Positions 7,469-15,159 of a stretch of 18,270 nucleotides of DNA are shown here, piece after piece. This stretch comes from Pseudomonadota bacterium. Lineage in GTDB: Bacteria; Pseudomonadota; Alphaproteobacteria; Acetobacterales; Acetobacteraceae. Below the pieces are notes generated by a model. The model ran no database searches. It was not told the origin of the DNA and saw nothing but the letters and a program-made list of their open reading frames with translations. The DNA lies in assembly GCA_021841985.1 (NCBI GenBank), contig JAKCCP010000261.1, positions 1-18,270 of the forward strand, read 5' to 3'. Made by a program: the position numbers and the translations under genes. Within the stretch, counting starts at the first letter, position 1; each line of letters begins with the position of its first letter.

Positions 7469-8818
7469 TCAGATCGGAAAAGTGACGCGCGCGCGCAGTC
7501 CGCCCGCCGGGCTGGTGGCGAGTGTGATATCGCCGCCATGGGCGCGCACGATGTCGCGCGCGATGGTGAGGCCGAGCCCGGTGCCGCCGGCCGCCCCGCT
7601 CTCGAAAGGGCGAAACACACTCTCGCGCCGTGGCGCGGGAATCCCCGGTCCGTCGTCATCGACCGTCACCACCACCCGCCCGCCCTGGCTTGCCGCCCCC
7701 AGGGTGATGTGGCGGGCGTGGCGGCGGGCATTGTCGATCAGGTTGGTGATGGCGCGGCGCGCGGCGTCGGGGCGCAAATGGACGATGAGGCCGGGGGGGC
7801 TGCGGCATTCAGCGGGAAGCGAAAGCTTGACCAAGGCGCCAGCCCGGCGCGCGCCGGCGGTAATTTCCTCAAGCATTTGCGCCAGATCGGTGGGCTGCGC
7901 CTGCTCGCTCCCCTCGCCGCGGGCAAAAGCGAGATAGCCGCCGATCATCCGCTCCATCTCCTCGACATCGGCGGTCATCTCGGCGACATCCCCGGCAAGC
8001 TCGGCGCGCGCTGGCAACATCGCCAACGCGAGGCGCAGCCGGGTGAGCGGCGTGCGCAGATCGTGCGAGACCCCGGCCAGCATCTCGGTGCGCTGGCTGA
8101 GAAAGCGGCGGATGCGTTCCTGCATGCGGTTGAAGGCGGTCGCCGCCTGGCGCACTTCGAGCGCGCCCTCGGGTTTGATCGGTCCCTGATCGCGCCCCAT
8201 CCCGAAAGCCTCGGCGGCGCGGGCGAGGCGGCGGATGGCGCGCACCTGGTTGCGCATGAAAAGCGCCGCGATCACGAACAGCAGGATCGAGGTGCCGACC
8301 AGCCATAACACGAAAAGATAAATGGTGCTGGTATAGAGCCGCTTGCGCGGCGCCTCGACTTCCAGCACGCCGCCCCAGAACTGCACATCGACCAGCACCG
8401 ATTGCGGATCGGAGGTCCAGTCCATGCGGAAGGGCAGCCCGACCTTCTCCTGGAGCGATTCCGCGAGATCGTCATCCATGGGCCCCGGGATGTTGCGGCT
8501 TTTATGGCTTGAGAGCGTCGCACCGGGGCGGATGCGGATGGCGAGTTCGAACTGGCGTCGCGCTTCATCGAGGATCCATTGCTGATCGGCCGGGTCGGGC
8601 GCGCGGCGCAGGAGGTCGAGGGTGAAGCCGATTTCACCCGCGATCGCTGCGGCAAAGCGGCGCGAGACCAGTTCCAGATGCGTGCCGTAGAAAATCTGCA
8701 GCGCGACTGCCTGCACCAGGATCAGCGGCAGCAGGATGATCAGCAAGCTGCGCCCGAGCAGCGAACGCGGCAGTGCCTGCTTGACGAGACGGGCCGGTGC
8801 CAGGGCGGAAAGCGTCAT
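7469..8818 (-). CDS. EnvZ-like sensor histidine kinase
   Basis: This is a 449-residue inner-membrane kinase. TM1 is about residues 23-45 and TM2 about 164-188, leaving a periplasmic sensor region of about 120 residues. A HAMP domain follows (about 188-240). The H-box is AGVSHDLRTPLTRLRL, with phospho-acceptor His252. The ATP-binding domain shows the N-box NLIDNARRH (359-367), the G1 box DDDGPGIP (387-394) and the G2 box GGTGLGL (411-417). This set is the OmpR-partner (EnvZ-type) kinase class, and the response regulator gene lies directly upstream, so the two are very likely cognate. The start overlaps an 18-codon frame by ATGA. No strong ribosome site precedes the ATG, which fits translational coupling. 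The stimulus is unknown. Confidence 0.92.
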   Translation of the reverse strand: MTLSALAPARLVKQALPRSLLGRSLLIILLPLILVQAVALQIFYGTHLELVSRRFAAAIAGEIGFTLDLLRRAPDPADQQWILDEARRQFELAIRIRPGATLSSHKSRNIPGPMDDDLAESLQEKVGLPFRMDWTSDPQSVLVDVQFWGGVLEVEAPRKRLYTSTIYLFVLWLVGTSILLFVIAALFMRNQVRAIRRLARAAEAFGMGRDQGPIKPEGALEVRQAATAFNRMQERIRRFLSQRTEMLAGVSHDLRTPLTRLRLALAMLPARAELAGDVAEMTADVEEMERMIGGYLAFARGEGSEQAQPTDLAQMLEEITAGARRAGALVKLSLPAECRSPPGLIVHLRPDAARRAITNLIDNARRHARHITLGAASQGGRVVVTVDDDGPGIPAPRRESVFRPFESGAAGGTGLGLTIARDIVRAHGGDITLATSPAGGLRARVTFPI

Positions 8819-8871
8819 CTCAGGGCCTGAAAGTCTACTGAATTTGAAAAAAGCATGTCCTTTAAGAACAT
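8815..8871 (-). CDS. Possible 18-codon leader ORF overlapping the kinase start
   Basis: An ATG at 8871 opens a frame of 18 residues (MFLKDMLFSNSVDFQALR) whose TGA overlaps the kinase ATG as ATGA at 8815-8818. GGA lies about 10 bases upstream of the ATG. The kinase start itself has no clear Shine-Dalgarno, so reinitiation from this frame could drive kinase translation. Evidence is geometry only; the frame could be chance. Confidence 0.35.
   Translation of the reverse strand: MFLKDMLFSNSVDFQALR
8855..8871. promoter_or_regulatory. 17-bp imperfect dyad in the response regulator-kinase gap
   Basis: ATGTCCTTTAAGAACAT reads as ATGTnCTTnAAGnACAT on both strands, with seven of eight half-site positions pairing. 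It sits in a 101-base AT-rich island between two GC-rich genes, typical of a dimeric regulator operator or promoter segment. No known operator is recognised. Confidence 0.4.
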
Positions 8872-8919
8872 TGGTTATTTCCGATCGATTCCAGGGCGTG
8901 AGGGCACTTTTTCAAACGC

Positions 8920-9621
8920 TCAGGCGCCCGGCTTCAACACATAGCCGCGGCCGCGCACGGTGTGCAAAAACCGCGGCTCGCGCGGATCGGGCTCGATCTT
9001 GCGCCGCAAGCGGGTCACCTGGACGTCGATGGCGCGCTCGCTGGTATCGTCCATGCCGAGGGCAGCGGCGATTTCTTCCCGCGACGCCACGGCGTTGGGA
9101 CGCTTGGCGAGTGCCGTGAGCAGCGCGAGTTCCCCGCCTGTCAGCCGCACCACCCCGCCCGGCCCGCGCAATTCACCGCGCTCGGCATCGAACACCGCGC
9201 CGCCGAGCACCACCGGCCCCGCCGCTTGCGCCGGGGGTGCCGCGCGGCGGAGGATGGCGCGGATCCGCAGCACCAGCTCGTCGGGGGCGAAGGGTTTGGG
9301 CAGATAGTCGTCGGCGCCGGCCTCGAAGCCAGCGATGCGATCCTCCGGGGCGCCGCGCGCGGTGAGCAGCAGCACCGGCGTCGCCGCCCGCTCGCGGCGC
9401 AGCGCGGCGATGAAATCGAGCCCCGATTCACCGGGCATCATGACGTCGAGCACCATCAGATCGGGCTGCACGAAGCGCAGCTTGTCGCGCGCCTCAATCG
9501 CCGTCTCGGCGGTGGTGACGCGAAAGCCACGCTCGGCGAGAAAGCGCTGGAGCAGGGCGCGCAGCCGGGCATCGTCATCGACGATGAGAATATGGGCTTC
9601 CTCGGCCATCGCTTCCGCCAT
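8920..9621 (-). CDS. OmpR/PetR-like response regulator
   Basis: This is a 233-residue DNA-binding response regulator. The receiver domain (about 9-123) shows the acidic pair Asp15-Asp16, phospho-acceptor Asp59 in MVLDVMMPG, Thr87 and Lys109 in LPKPF. The C-terminal winged helix (about 138-230) carries [17 protein letters not shown] (195-210) and ends in TVRGRGYVL, the OmpR/PhoB signature. The ATG at 9621 follows GGGAG by six bases; a GTG at 9645 is possible but unsupported. Upstream is a MarR gene and downstream an EnvZ-type kinase. The MarR plus OmpR pairing recalls petP-petR of Rhodobacter capsulatus. Autoregulation or regulation of envelope or respiratory genes is plausible but not shown. 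Confidence 0.92.
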   Translation of the reverse strand: MAEAMAEEAHILIVDDDARLRALLQRFLAERGFRVTTAETAIEARDKLRFVQPDLMVLDVMMPGESGLDFIAALRRERAATPVLLLTARGAPEDRIAGFEAGADDYLPKPFAPDELVLRIRAILRRAAPPAQAAGPVVLGGAVFDAERGELRGPGGVVRLTGGELALLTALAKRPNAVASREEIAAALGMDDTSERAIDVQVTRLRRKIEPDPREPRFLHTVRGRGYVLKPGA

Positions 9622-9706
9622 GTTTTGCTCCCGGCCGAATTTCACCTGGTGTCCCGTCGGCGAAATTCCTAGGCGAAGTTCCGCGTCATCGGGCCAGGTG
9701 CTTGCT

Positions 9707-10273
9707 TCAGGTGCCGTCCGGGCGCGGCGGGCGGGTCTGCGCCTCGCTCCGCGCGATATAAGCCCGCGCCGCCTCGCTCATGACGCCGCGCAGCACCCGT
9801 CGGAAGCCATCGACCGCGGCGCCGCCGGCCTCGCGATAGGCGCGCACGAGTCGCTCGCGCTGGCGCTCGAAGAGGTTGCGCTCCAGCGCCGCGCCCGCTT
9901 CGGTGAGGTGGAGCAGGCGCTGGCGGCGATCGCTCCGCCCCGGCTCCTGGCGAACGTAGCCCGCCGAAATCAGCGGCGTCAGCACCCGCGCCAGGCTCTG
10001 CTTGGTGATCTGCAGGATGGCGAGCAGCTCGCCGACGCTGATCCCGGCATTGCGGCCGATGAAATGCAGTGCCCGATGATGCGCCCGCCCGAGACCGAGT
10101 TCGGCAAGGAATACGTCGGCCGCGGCCGTGAGGTCGCGATAGGCGAAAAACAGCATATCCTGGGTGAGCCGGATCTGCTCTTCACGCAGGAACAGCAGAT
10201 TGGCGCCGGCCGAAGGATTGGCCTTGGCCTCGCCGGGGCGCGGCGGTGTGAGCGTGTTCAGCGGATCGGGCAT
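9707..10273 (-). CDS. MarR-family regulator, PetP-like
   Basis: This is a 188-residue winged-helix regulator. The segment [19 protein letters not shown] followed by [13 protein letters not shown] (about 42-74) and the recognition region [12 protein letters not shown] (87-98) look like the PetP-type MarR subgroup of alphaproteobacteria. The wing is [16 protein letters not shown] (112-127). The ATG at 10273 is preceded by AGGAAGG at six bases. The frame extends upstream to a TTG at 10351, which would add a low-complexity leader. It is 85 bases before the response regulator gene and likely shares its transcript. MarR proteins bind palindromic operators as dimers; the ligand is unknown. Confidence 0.9.
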   Translation of the reverse strand: MPDPLNTLTPPRPGEAKANPSAGANLLFLREEQIRLTQDMLFFAYRDLTAAADVFLAELGLGRAHHRALHFIGRNAGISVGELLAILQITKQSLARVLTPLISAGYVRQEPGRSDRRQRLLHLTEAGAALERNLFERQRERLVRAYREAGGAAVDGFRRVLRGVMSEAARAYIARSEAQTRPPRPDGT

Positions 10274-10376
10274 CTCCAGCCTTCCTGTCCTCGGCGCGGC
10301 ATTTTCGCTTGCACCCCGGCCGCGCCGCGAGCTTGGGGTGGGCTGATCCAACGCACGCTATCACCGGACCTATTTA

Positions 10377-10394
10377 GCGCCCCACGCGGAGCGC
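10377..10394 (-). terminator. Possible terminator after the LLM oxidoreductase gene
   Basis: On the minus strand GCGCTCC and GGGGCGC pair (seven pairs, one G-T) around a GCGT tetraloop, 16-33 bases past the stop at 10410, followed by TAAATAG. The tail is AT-rich but not a U-run, so the stem may be a weak terminator. The same gap must hold the promoter of the MarR gene if it is transcribed separately. Confidence 0.35.
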
Positions 10395-10409
10395 GAAAAT
10401 ACTCCTGCC

Positions 10410-11414
10410 TCAGAGTGCGAATTCCGCCGCCAGCAGGGCATAGGAACGCTGCCGCGCCACTGGCTCGGCGATGGTCGAGAGCACCACGATCTCCGTCACG
10501 CCATGCTGTTCGGCGAGGCCACGAATCTGCGCCCCGACACGCTCCGCCGGACCATAAAAAGCGCGCTCCTTGAGCTGCGCGATGTGCGCCTGCTCGGCCT
10601 CGGTATAGGGATAGGCGGCGGCTTCCTCGGGCGTCGGCAGGGGCAGGAAGACGCCCCGATCGCGCCCGAGCCGCCACAGCGCGCGCGAGGCGAAAAGCCG
10701 CTCCGCCTCCGCCATGTCGGGCGCGGCGAGCGCCCAGACGCCGATCGCGGCATGCGGCGCCGGATGCGTCGGGCTCGGGCGATAGCCCGCGCGATAGAGC
10801 GCCAGAGCCTCGGTGGTGCCGCGCCCATCGGTAATGAAATGGGCAAAGCAGAAGGGCAGGCCGAAATAGGCCGCGACCTGCGCGCCATAATCGGAACTAC
10901 CGAGCACCCAGACCTCCGGCGCCCCCGGCCCGGCGGGCTGCGCCGTGACGGCGCGGAAGGGGTGGTTTTCCGCGAGCGGCGCGCCGCGCACCCAGGCGAG
11001 TAGGTCGCGGATTTGCGCGGGAAACTGCTCGGCCGCAGTCTCGGCGAGCGGGTTGAGGGCGAAAGCCGTCCGTCCGTCCGAACCCGGCGCGCGCCCGACC
11101 CCGAGATCGATCCGCCCCGGCGCGATCGCCTCCAACACGCGGAACTGCTCGGCCACTTTCAACGCCGAATAATGCGGGAGCATGACCCCGGCGCTGCCGA
11201 CACGGATGCGCGTCGTCGTCGCGGCGATGGCGGCGATCAGCACCTCCGGGGCTGTGCCAGCTTGGCTCGCTGAATTGTGATGCTCGGCGAGCCAGTAGCG
11301 GGCATAGCCTAACCCCTCACAATGCCGTGCCAGCGCCAGGCTCTCGCGGATCGCCTCGCCCGGCAGGTGCCCCGAGACCACACTCGATTGGTCGAGCACC
11401 GAAAGTTTGATCAT
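10410..11414 (-). CDS. LLM-class flavin-dependent oxidoreductase
   Basis: This is a 334-residue luciferase-like (bacterial luciferase-fold TIM barrel) monooxygenase of the YhbW/MsnO8 type. The N-terminus MIKLSVLDQSSV, the segment RYWLAEHHN (about 39-47) and SAGVMLPHYSALKVAEQF (about 74-91) are characteristic, as is RIDLGVGRAPGSD (about 101-113). The protein would use reduced FMN and oxygen; the substrate is unknown. The ATG at 11414 has GGAG six bases upstream. It starts 15 bases after the stop of the DUF445 gene, so they form an operon. No flavin reductase is nearby. Confidence 0.9.
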   Translation of the reverse strand: MIKLSVLDQSSVVSGHLPGEAIRESLALARHCEGLGYARYWLAEHHNSASQAGTAPEVLIAAIAATTTRIRVGSAGVMLPHYSALKVAEQFRVLEAIAPGRIDLGVGRAPGSDGRTAFALNPLAETAAEQFPAQIRDLLAWVRGAPLAENHPFRAVTAQPAGPGAPEVWVLGSSDYGAQVAAYFGLPFCFAHFITDGRGTTEALALYRAGYRPSPTHPAPHAAIGVWALAAPDMAEAERLFASRALWRLGRDRGVFLPLPTPEEAAAYPYTEAEQAHIAQLKERAFYGPAERVGAQIRGLAEQHGVTEIVVLSTIAEPVARQRSYALLAAEFAL

Positions 11415-11429
11415 GTTTTCTCCATGAAA

Positions 11430-12695
11430 TCAGCCATCTCCAAACAACGCCCGCACGACAAGGGAGAGCGCGCCGCCGGCCAGAAAACCGACCAGCGTGC
11501 CATTGATGCGAATATATTGCAGATCCTTGCCGATACGGAGTTCCAGGCGCGCCGTCAGCGTCGCACTATCCCAGCCGCCGATGACGGCGGCGATGAAGCG
11601 GGAGAGCTGTACCCGCGCCGAGGGCAGAAGAGCAGCGATCGCCCGCTCGGCGGCGCGCTGCACGCTGGCCCGGGTGGCCGGGTCGGACGCCAGCTTGCCG
11701 CCGAGAGCACCGAGCGCCTCGGCAAGAAAATTAATGCTGCGCCCAGAGGGGTTGACGGCGTCAGCCTCCAGCGCCAGGCGGAGCCGGACCCAAATGTCCC
11801 AGAGCCAGGCCTGCAGCGTCGGGTGCGCGAGAACCCGGCGAAACGCCAAGCCGATCTCGGCGGCGCGCGCCGGATCGGCCTCCAAGGCCGCCACCTCGCG
11901 GCGGATCCACTCATCGAAGGCGAGGCGGAGATCGGAGCCGTCCGGTCCCATCCGGTCGAGTTCGGCATTCATCGCCACCAGCACCTTGCGCGCAATCGAG
12001 GCGCCGAGCGCCCAGCCGATCAGCCGCCCGCCCTGCTCGCGCACCCGCTCCTCGATCGCCTGGCGCAGCAATTCCTCACGGGCATTAATAGTGGCCTTGA
12101 ACTGCTCAAGGACAAACCCGAAGACTTCCTGATGCCGCCCGCCCTCGATCAGGGTGCGCAGCACGCGGGAGAGCAGACCCGGCCCGGCATTGCCGATCAG
12201 GCGCGGCACCAAGCGGCCGAGCAGGCGGCGGGCGCGGCCGTCCTCGATGGTTGCGAGCAGGCGCGGCAGGAGCCCGGCAAGCCAAAATGCCGCCGGGCGC
12301 GTCGCGGCGGGATCGGCGAGGAAGCTGGCGAAAATGCCGGGCAGATCGAGCCGGCCGATGAGACGGGCGACCTCGGCCTCGGTGAACACATGATTGGCGA
12401 CAAAATTGCCAAGCGCCTGGCCGAGCCGCGCTTTCTCGCGCGGTAGGATGGCGGTGTGCGGGATCGGCAGGCCGAGCGGCCGGCGGAACAGCGCGGTGAT
12501 GGCGAACCAGTCGGCGAGCCCGCCGACCAGGCCAGCCTTGGCTCCGGCGTCGAGGAGCTGGCGCCAGAAGCCCATGCCCGGCAGCGCGTGGTTGCCGAGC
12601 ACCAGGACCGCCATCACCAGCAGCAGCAGGGTGGCTGCGGCGCGATGGCGGCGGAGCGTCCGTCGTGCCGCGGCGTCAGGGTCAAGCGGGGTCAT
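11430..12695 (-). CDS. DUF445 (YjiN-like) membrane protein
   Basis: This is a 421-residue member of the DUF445 family. It has one hydrophobic N-terminal segment (about 19-36). The family signature GGLADWFAITALFRRPLG (58-75) and PIPHTAILPREKARLG (77-92) follows directly. A long helical middle region and a hydrophobic C-terminal segment with Gly-Phe-Leu-Ala-Gly-Gly (about 400-415) complete it. The function of the family is not established; proteins of this type are membrane anchored. The ATG at 12695 is preferred over a TTG at 12734 because the conserved protein begins there. It is the first gene of the minus-strand run, divergent from the GGDEF-EAL gene. Confidence 0.85.
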   Translation of the reverse strand: MTPLDPDAAARRTLRRHRAAATLLLLVMAVLVLGNHALPGMGFWRQLLDAGAKAGLVGGLADWFAITALFRRPLGLPIPHTAILPREKARLGQALGNFVANHVFTEAEVARLIGRLDLPGIFASFLADPAATRPAAFWLAGLLPRLLATIEDGRARRLLGRLVPRLIGNAGPGLLSRVLRTLIEGGRHQEVFGFVLEQFKATINAREELLRQAIEERVREQGGRLIGWALGASIARKVLVAMNAELDRMGPDGSDLRLAFDEWIRREVAALEADPARAAEIGLAFRRVLAHPTLQAWLWDIWVRLRLALEADAVNPSGRSINFLAEALGALGGKLASDPATRASVQRAAERAIAALLPSARVQLSRFIAAVIGGWDSATLTARLELRIGKDLQYIRINGTLVGFLAGGALSLVVRALFGDG

Positions 12696-12803
12696 CAAGC
12701 CGGCAACCCTAAGCACGCGCGTGCCGGCGCGCAAAACAAAGACCAGGGTAGCATTAGAAGTTTATTCACCTAAACACCGGTAGACGATGGCGGAGGCCCT
12801 CCC
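12696..12803. promoter_or_regulatory. Divergent intergenic region with two dyads
   Basis: The 108 bases between DUF445 and GGDEF-EAL must hold both promoters. Two dyads are visible. The first is GCCGGCA (12699-12705) with TGCCGGC (12722-12728), enclosing the palindrome GCACGCGCGTGC (12713-12724). The second is GTTTA (12760-12764) with TAAAC (12771-12775) in an AT-rich patch. No convincing -35/-10 pair was found on either strand. The GGDEF-EAL ribosome site GGCGGAGG lies at 12789-12796. Confidence 0.45.
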
Positions 12804-14615
12804 ATGAACCCTTTCCCAACGCCCCGTTCCGAGCGCCCGGCCTGCCTTGCCGCTTCCTCCCGGCAGGGTTTGGGGCGTCTCGTCGCCGTGGCCGGTGGCA
12901 TGAAGCGGCGGGCGGGACGCATCGCCGCCGCACCGGTCGAGGAGGTTCTGGAGGCCCTCGGGGAAGGGGCATTGCTGCTCGATCCTGGGCGTGGTCTGGC
13001 GCGCGCCAACGACGCGGCGGGACGGCTGCTCGGCTGGCCGGGCAAACCGCCGCGCCGCGGCACCGGACTTGCCGCCTTGCTCCGCCGCGCTGCGCGGCTC
13101 GATGCCGCGCAGCGTCGCAGGATTCTCGCCTGCGCCACGACGCTGCAGGGCGCCGCCGATGCCGCCGAATGCGAGGCCGGCGGCCTGATTCTGCGCTTCC
13201 GGCGGCTGGCCAGCGGGCAGACGCTGATCGTGCTCGCTGCCACCGCGGGGGATGAGCAGGCGCCGCGCGACCCGCTCACTGGGCTTGCCAATCGCCGCGC
13301 CTTCCACACCTCTCTCACCGCGGCCCTGGCCCGGCCCGGCGCGTCGCCCGTTCTGCTGCTGCTCGATCTCGATCGTTTCAAGCATATTAACGATTCGCTC
13401 GGCCATCCTGTGGGTGACGCGCTGCTGCGCCTGGTTGCCGAGCGGCTGCGCGGCAGGCTGCGCGCCGAAGATCTGCTGGCGCGGATCGGCGGCGACGAGT
13501 TCGCCATCCTGCTGGAGCACGCGGACGGCGTCGCAGGCCTTGCCGAGCGGCTGGTCGAACTGCTCGGCCGACCCTATCTGGTCGAGGGCCATCTCGCCAA
13601 TATCGGCGTCAGCATCGGCATCGCGCTCGCCCCGACTGACGCGGGCGATCCCGAAACCCTGCTGCGCCGCGCCGATCTTGCGCTCTATGAGGCCAAGGCC
13701 GAAGGGCGGCGGGGTTTCCGCTTTTTCCGCCCCGACATGGACATCCGCGCCCAGGCGCGCCGCACGCTGGAGACCGATCTTCGCCGTGCCGTGGCGCTTG
13801 ATCAATTTACCCTCCACTATCAGCCACAGCTCGATCTCGCCTCCGGTCGGCTGGTTGGTTTCGAAGCGCTGCTGCGCTGGGCGCATCCGACGCGCGGCAT
13901 GGTCTCACCCGGCGAATTCGTCCCGCTGGCCGAGGAAATCGGCCTCATCATACCGATCGGCGCCTGGGTGCTGCGCGAGGCCTGCCGCGAGGCGCTGCGC
14001 TGGCCGGAAGACATCACCATCGCCGTTAACGTCTCGCCGCTGCAATTCGAGGATGGGCCGGGGCTGATCCGCGCGGTTCAAGGCGCGCTCGCCGCCTCCG
14101 GCCTGCCGGGATGCCGGCTCGAGATCGAGATCACCGAGGGCGTTCTGCTGCATGACCGCAAGGAGACGCTGGAAACCCTTCATCGTCTCCGTGCCATGGG
14201 GGTCCATATCGCCATGGACGATTTCGGCACCGGCTACTCCTCGCTCAGCCAGTTGCGCAGCTTCCCCTTCGACAAAATCAAGATCGACCGCTCTTTTGCC
14301 ACCCAGATCGAGGCCGAGGGCGGCAGCGGCAAGGCGCTGGTGCGCGCCATCACGGCGATCGGGGCGAGCCTCGGCATGACCGTCACCGTCGAAGGGGTGG
14401 AGACCGACGTCCAGGCCCGTTTTGTCGATGACAGCGGCGGCCATCAGATCCAGGGCTATCTGGTCAGCCGGCCGATCCCGCCCGAGTTCATCCGCGCCCT
14501 TCTCGCCCGCCATAATCCGCATCCCGGCGGGCCACCTCACGCTGGCGGGCAGCCTCACACTGGCGAGTTGGGCAAAAAATCCTCCCTTCAGGACAATCTT
14601 GGAAGCCGGGCATGA
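12804..14615 (+). CDS. GGDEF-EAL cyclic-di-GMP enzyme with PAS-like N-terminus
   Basis: This is a 603-residue cytoplasmic protein with no membrane segment. Residues about 45-148 look like a small degenerate PAS domain. The GGDEF domain (about 153-310) has an intact GGDEF at 229-233 and an intact inhibitory I-site RAED at 220-223, five residues upstream. The EAL domain (about 325-570) has EAL at 354-356, Asn409, the Glu pair in EIEITE (440-445), DDFGTGYSSL (472-481), Lys493 in KIKIDRSF and VEGVET (529-534). All are the expected metal and catalytic residues. Both synthesis and hydrolysis of c-di-GMP look possible. The tail (571-603) is a His/Gly/Pro-rich extension. The ATG at 12804 has GGAGG eight bases upstream. 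The stop overlaps the BLUF gene by four bases, so light probably controls this enzyme (inference). Confidence 0.92.
   Translation: MNPFPTPRSERPACLAASSRQGLGRLVAVAGGMKRRAGRIAAAPVEEVLEALGEGALLLDPGRGLARANDAAGRLLGWPGKPPRRGTGLAALLRRAARLDAAQRRRILACATTLQGAADAAECEAGGLILRFRRLASGQTLIVLAATAGDEQAPRDPLTGLANRRAFHTSLTAALARPGASPVLLLLDLDRFKHINDSLGHPVGDALLRLVAERLRGRLRAEDLLARIGGDEFAILLEHADGVAGLAERLVELLGRPYLVEGHLANIGVSIGIALAPTDAGDPETLLRRADLALYEAKAEGRRGFRFFRPDMDIRAQARRTLETDLRRAVALDQFTLHYQPQLDLASGRLVGFEALLRWAHPTRGMVSPGEFVPLAEEIGLIIPIGAWVLREACREALRWPEDITIAVNVSPLQFEDGPGLIRAVQGALAASGLPGCRLEIEITEGVLLHDRKETLETLHRLRAMGVHIAMDDFGTGYSSLSQLRSFPFDKIKIDRSFATQIEAEGGSGKALVRAITAIGASLGMTVTVEGVETDVQARFVDDSGGHQIQGYLVSRPIPPEFIRALLARHNPHPGGPPHAGGQPHTGELGKKSSLQDNLGSRA
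14532..14567 (+). repeat. Two tandem 18-bp repeats in the GGDEF-EAL tail
   Basis: CCACCTCACGCTGGCGGG (14532-14549) and CAGCCTCACACTGGCGAG (14550-14567) match at 14 of 18 positions and encode Pro-His-Ala-Gly-Gly and Gln-Pro-His-Thr-Gly-like units. A related third partial unit precedes them. The repeat makes a flexible linker-like end just before the BLUF gene. Confidence 0.5.
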
Positions 14616-15064
14616 CACCGGAACTCCATCGCGTGATCTATTGCAGCCGTGGCGATATCGCCCGCGACCCCTCGCGGGCGCGGGGGGAATTGCAGCGCAT
14701 TCTCGCCATCTCGCGCAAGAACAACGCCGCCGCCGGGCTGAGCGGCGCCCTGATCTTCGCCAGCGGCAATTTCGCCCAGGTACTGGAAGGGCCGCGCGCC
14801 GCGCTTGAGGCACGGTTCGAGCGCATCCAGGGCGATCCGCGCCATCGCGACATCAAGGTGCTTGAATTCACGGCGGTCACGGCGCGCGAATTTCCCGATT
14901 GGTCGATGGCCTTTGCCGGAGATCTCACGGCGGATCAGCAGGACCCGCTCGCCTTCGTGGTCTTCGCGGGCGCCTACGCCCACCGCGCCTCGGGCTCCAG
15001 CGCCGCGGTGCTCGGCTTGCTGCACGGGCTTGTGCAGCGCGAAGATATCTGGTCGTTCGCCTGA
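14612..15064 (+). CDS. Stand-alone BLUF blue-light sensor
   Basis: This 150-residue protein has a BLUF (FAD-binding blue-light) domain at residues about 5-105 and a short helical tail (to 150), the size of 'short BLUF' proteins. The key photochemical residues are present with the spacing of AppA: Tyr10 (in VIYCSR), Asn38, Gln56 in GNFAQVLEG, Trp97 and Met99 (PDWSM). The Asn-Gln spacing of 18, Gln-Trp of 41 and Gln-Met of 43 equal those in AppA. It would bind FAD non-covalently and change its flavin hydrogen bonds on blue light. It has no output domain and must act on a partner. Its ATG overlaps the GGDEF-EAL stop (ATGA), with no strong ribosome site of its own, so translation is coupled. PapB-PapA of Rhodopseudomonas palustris is a known BLUF-EAL pair of separate proteins. 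Confidence 0.92.
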   Translation: MTPELHRVIYCSRGDIARDPSRARGELQRILAISRKNNAAAGLSGALIFASGNFAQVLEGPRAALEARFERIQGDPRHRDIKVLEFTAVTAREFPDWSMAFAGDLTADQQDPLAFVVFAGAYAHRASGSSAAVLGLLHGLVQREDIWSFA

Positions 15065-15141
15065 ACCGGCGCTGGAAAAGGCCAGGGTAAGGCGAGGGTT
15101 CACAAAATTGCGCGGCACGCCCCCGCGCGCAGCGCGGCGTT

Positions 15142-15159
15142 TCCGCCCGGCCTGGCGGA
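15142..15159 (+). terminator. Possible hairpin terminator after the BLUF gene
   Basis: TCCGCC (15142-15147) and GGCGGA (15154-15159) form a stem around CGGCCT, about 80 bases after the BLUF stop. A second small stem, CCGCGC/GCGCGG, sits at 15123-15137. The downstream A/T patch ending in TATTTTTG begins some 12 bases later, so it is not a perfect intrinsic terminator. Confidence 0.3.

Noticed and set aside
7417..7659. N-terminal extension of the GST frame by 81 codons
   Set aside because: The extension lies inside the histidine-kinase ATP-binding domain in another frame and is Arg/Ala/Pro/Ser-rich. GST homology starts exactly at the ATG at 7416.
12762..13886. 374-codon minus-strand open frame opposite the GGDEF domain
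   Set aside because: It is a shadow of the GGDEF-EAL gene with low-complexity content. It also overlaps the DUF445/GGDEF-EAL divergent region without any ribosome site.
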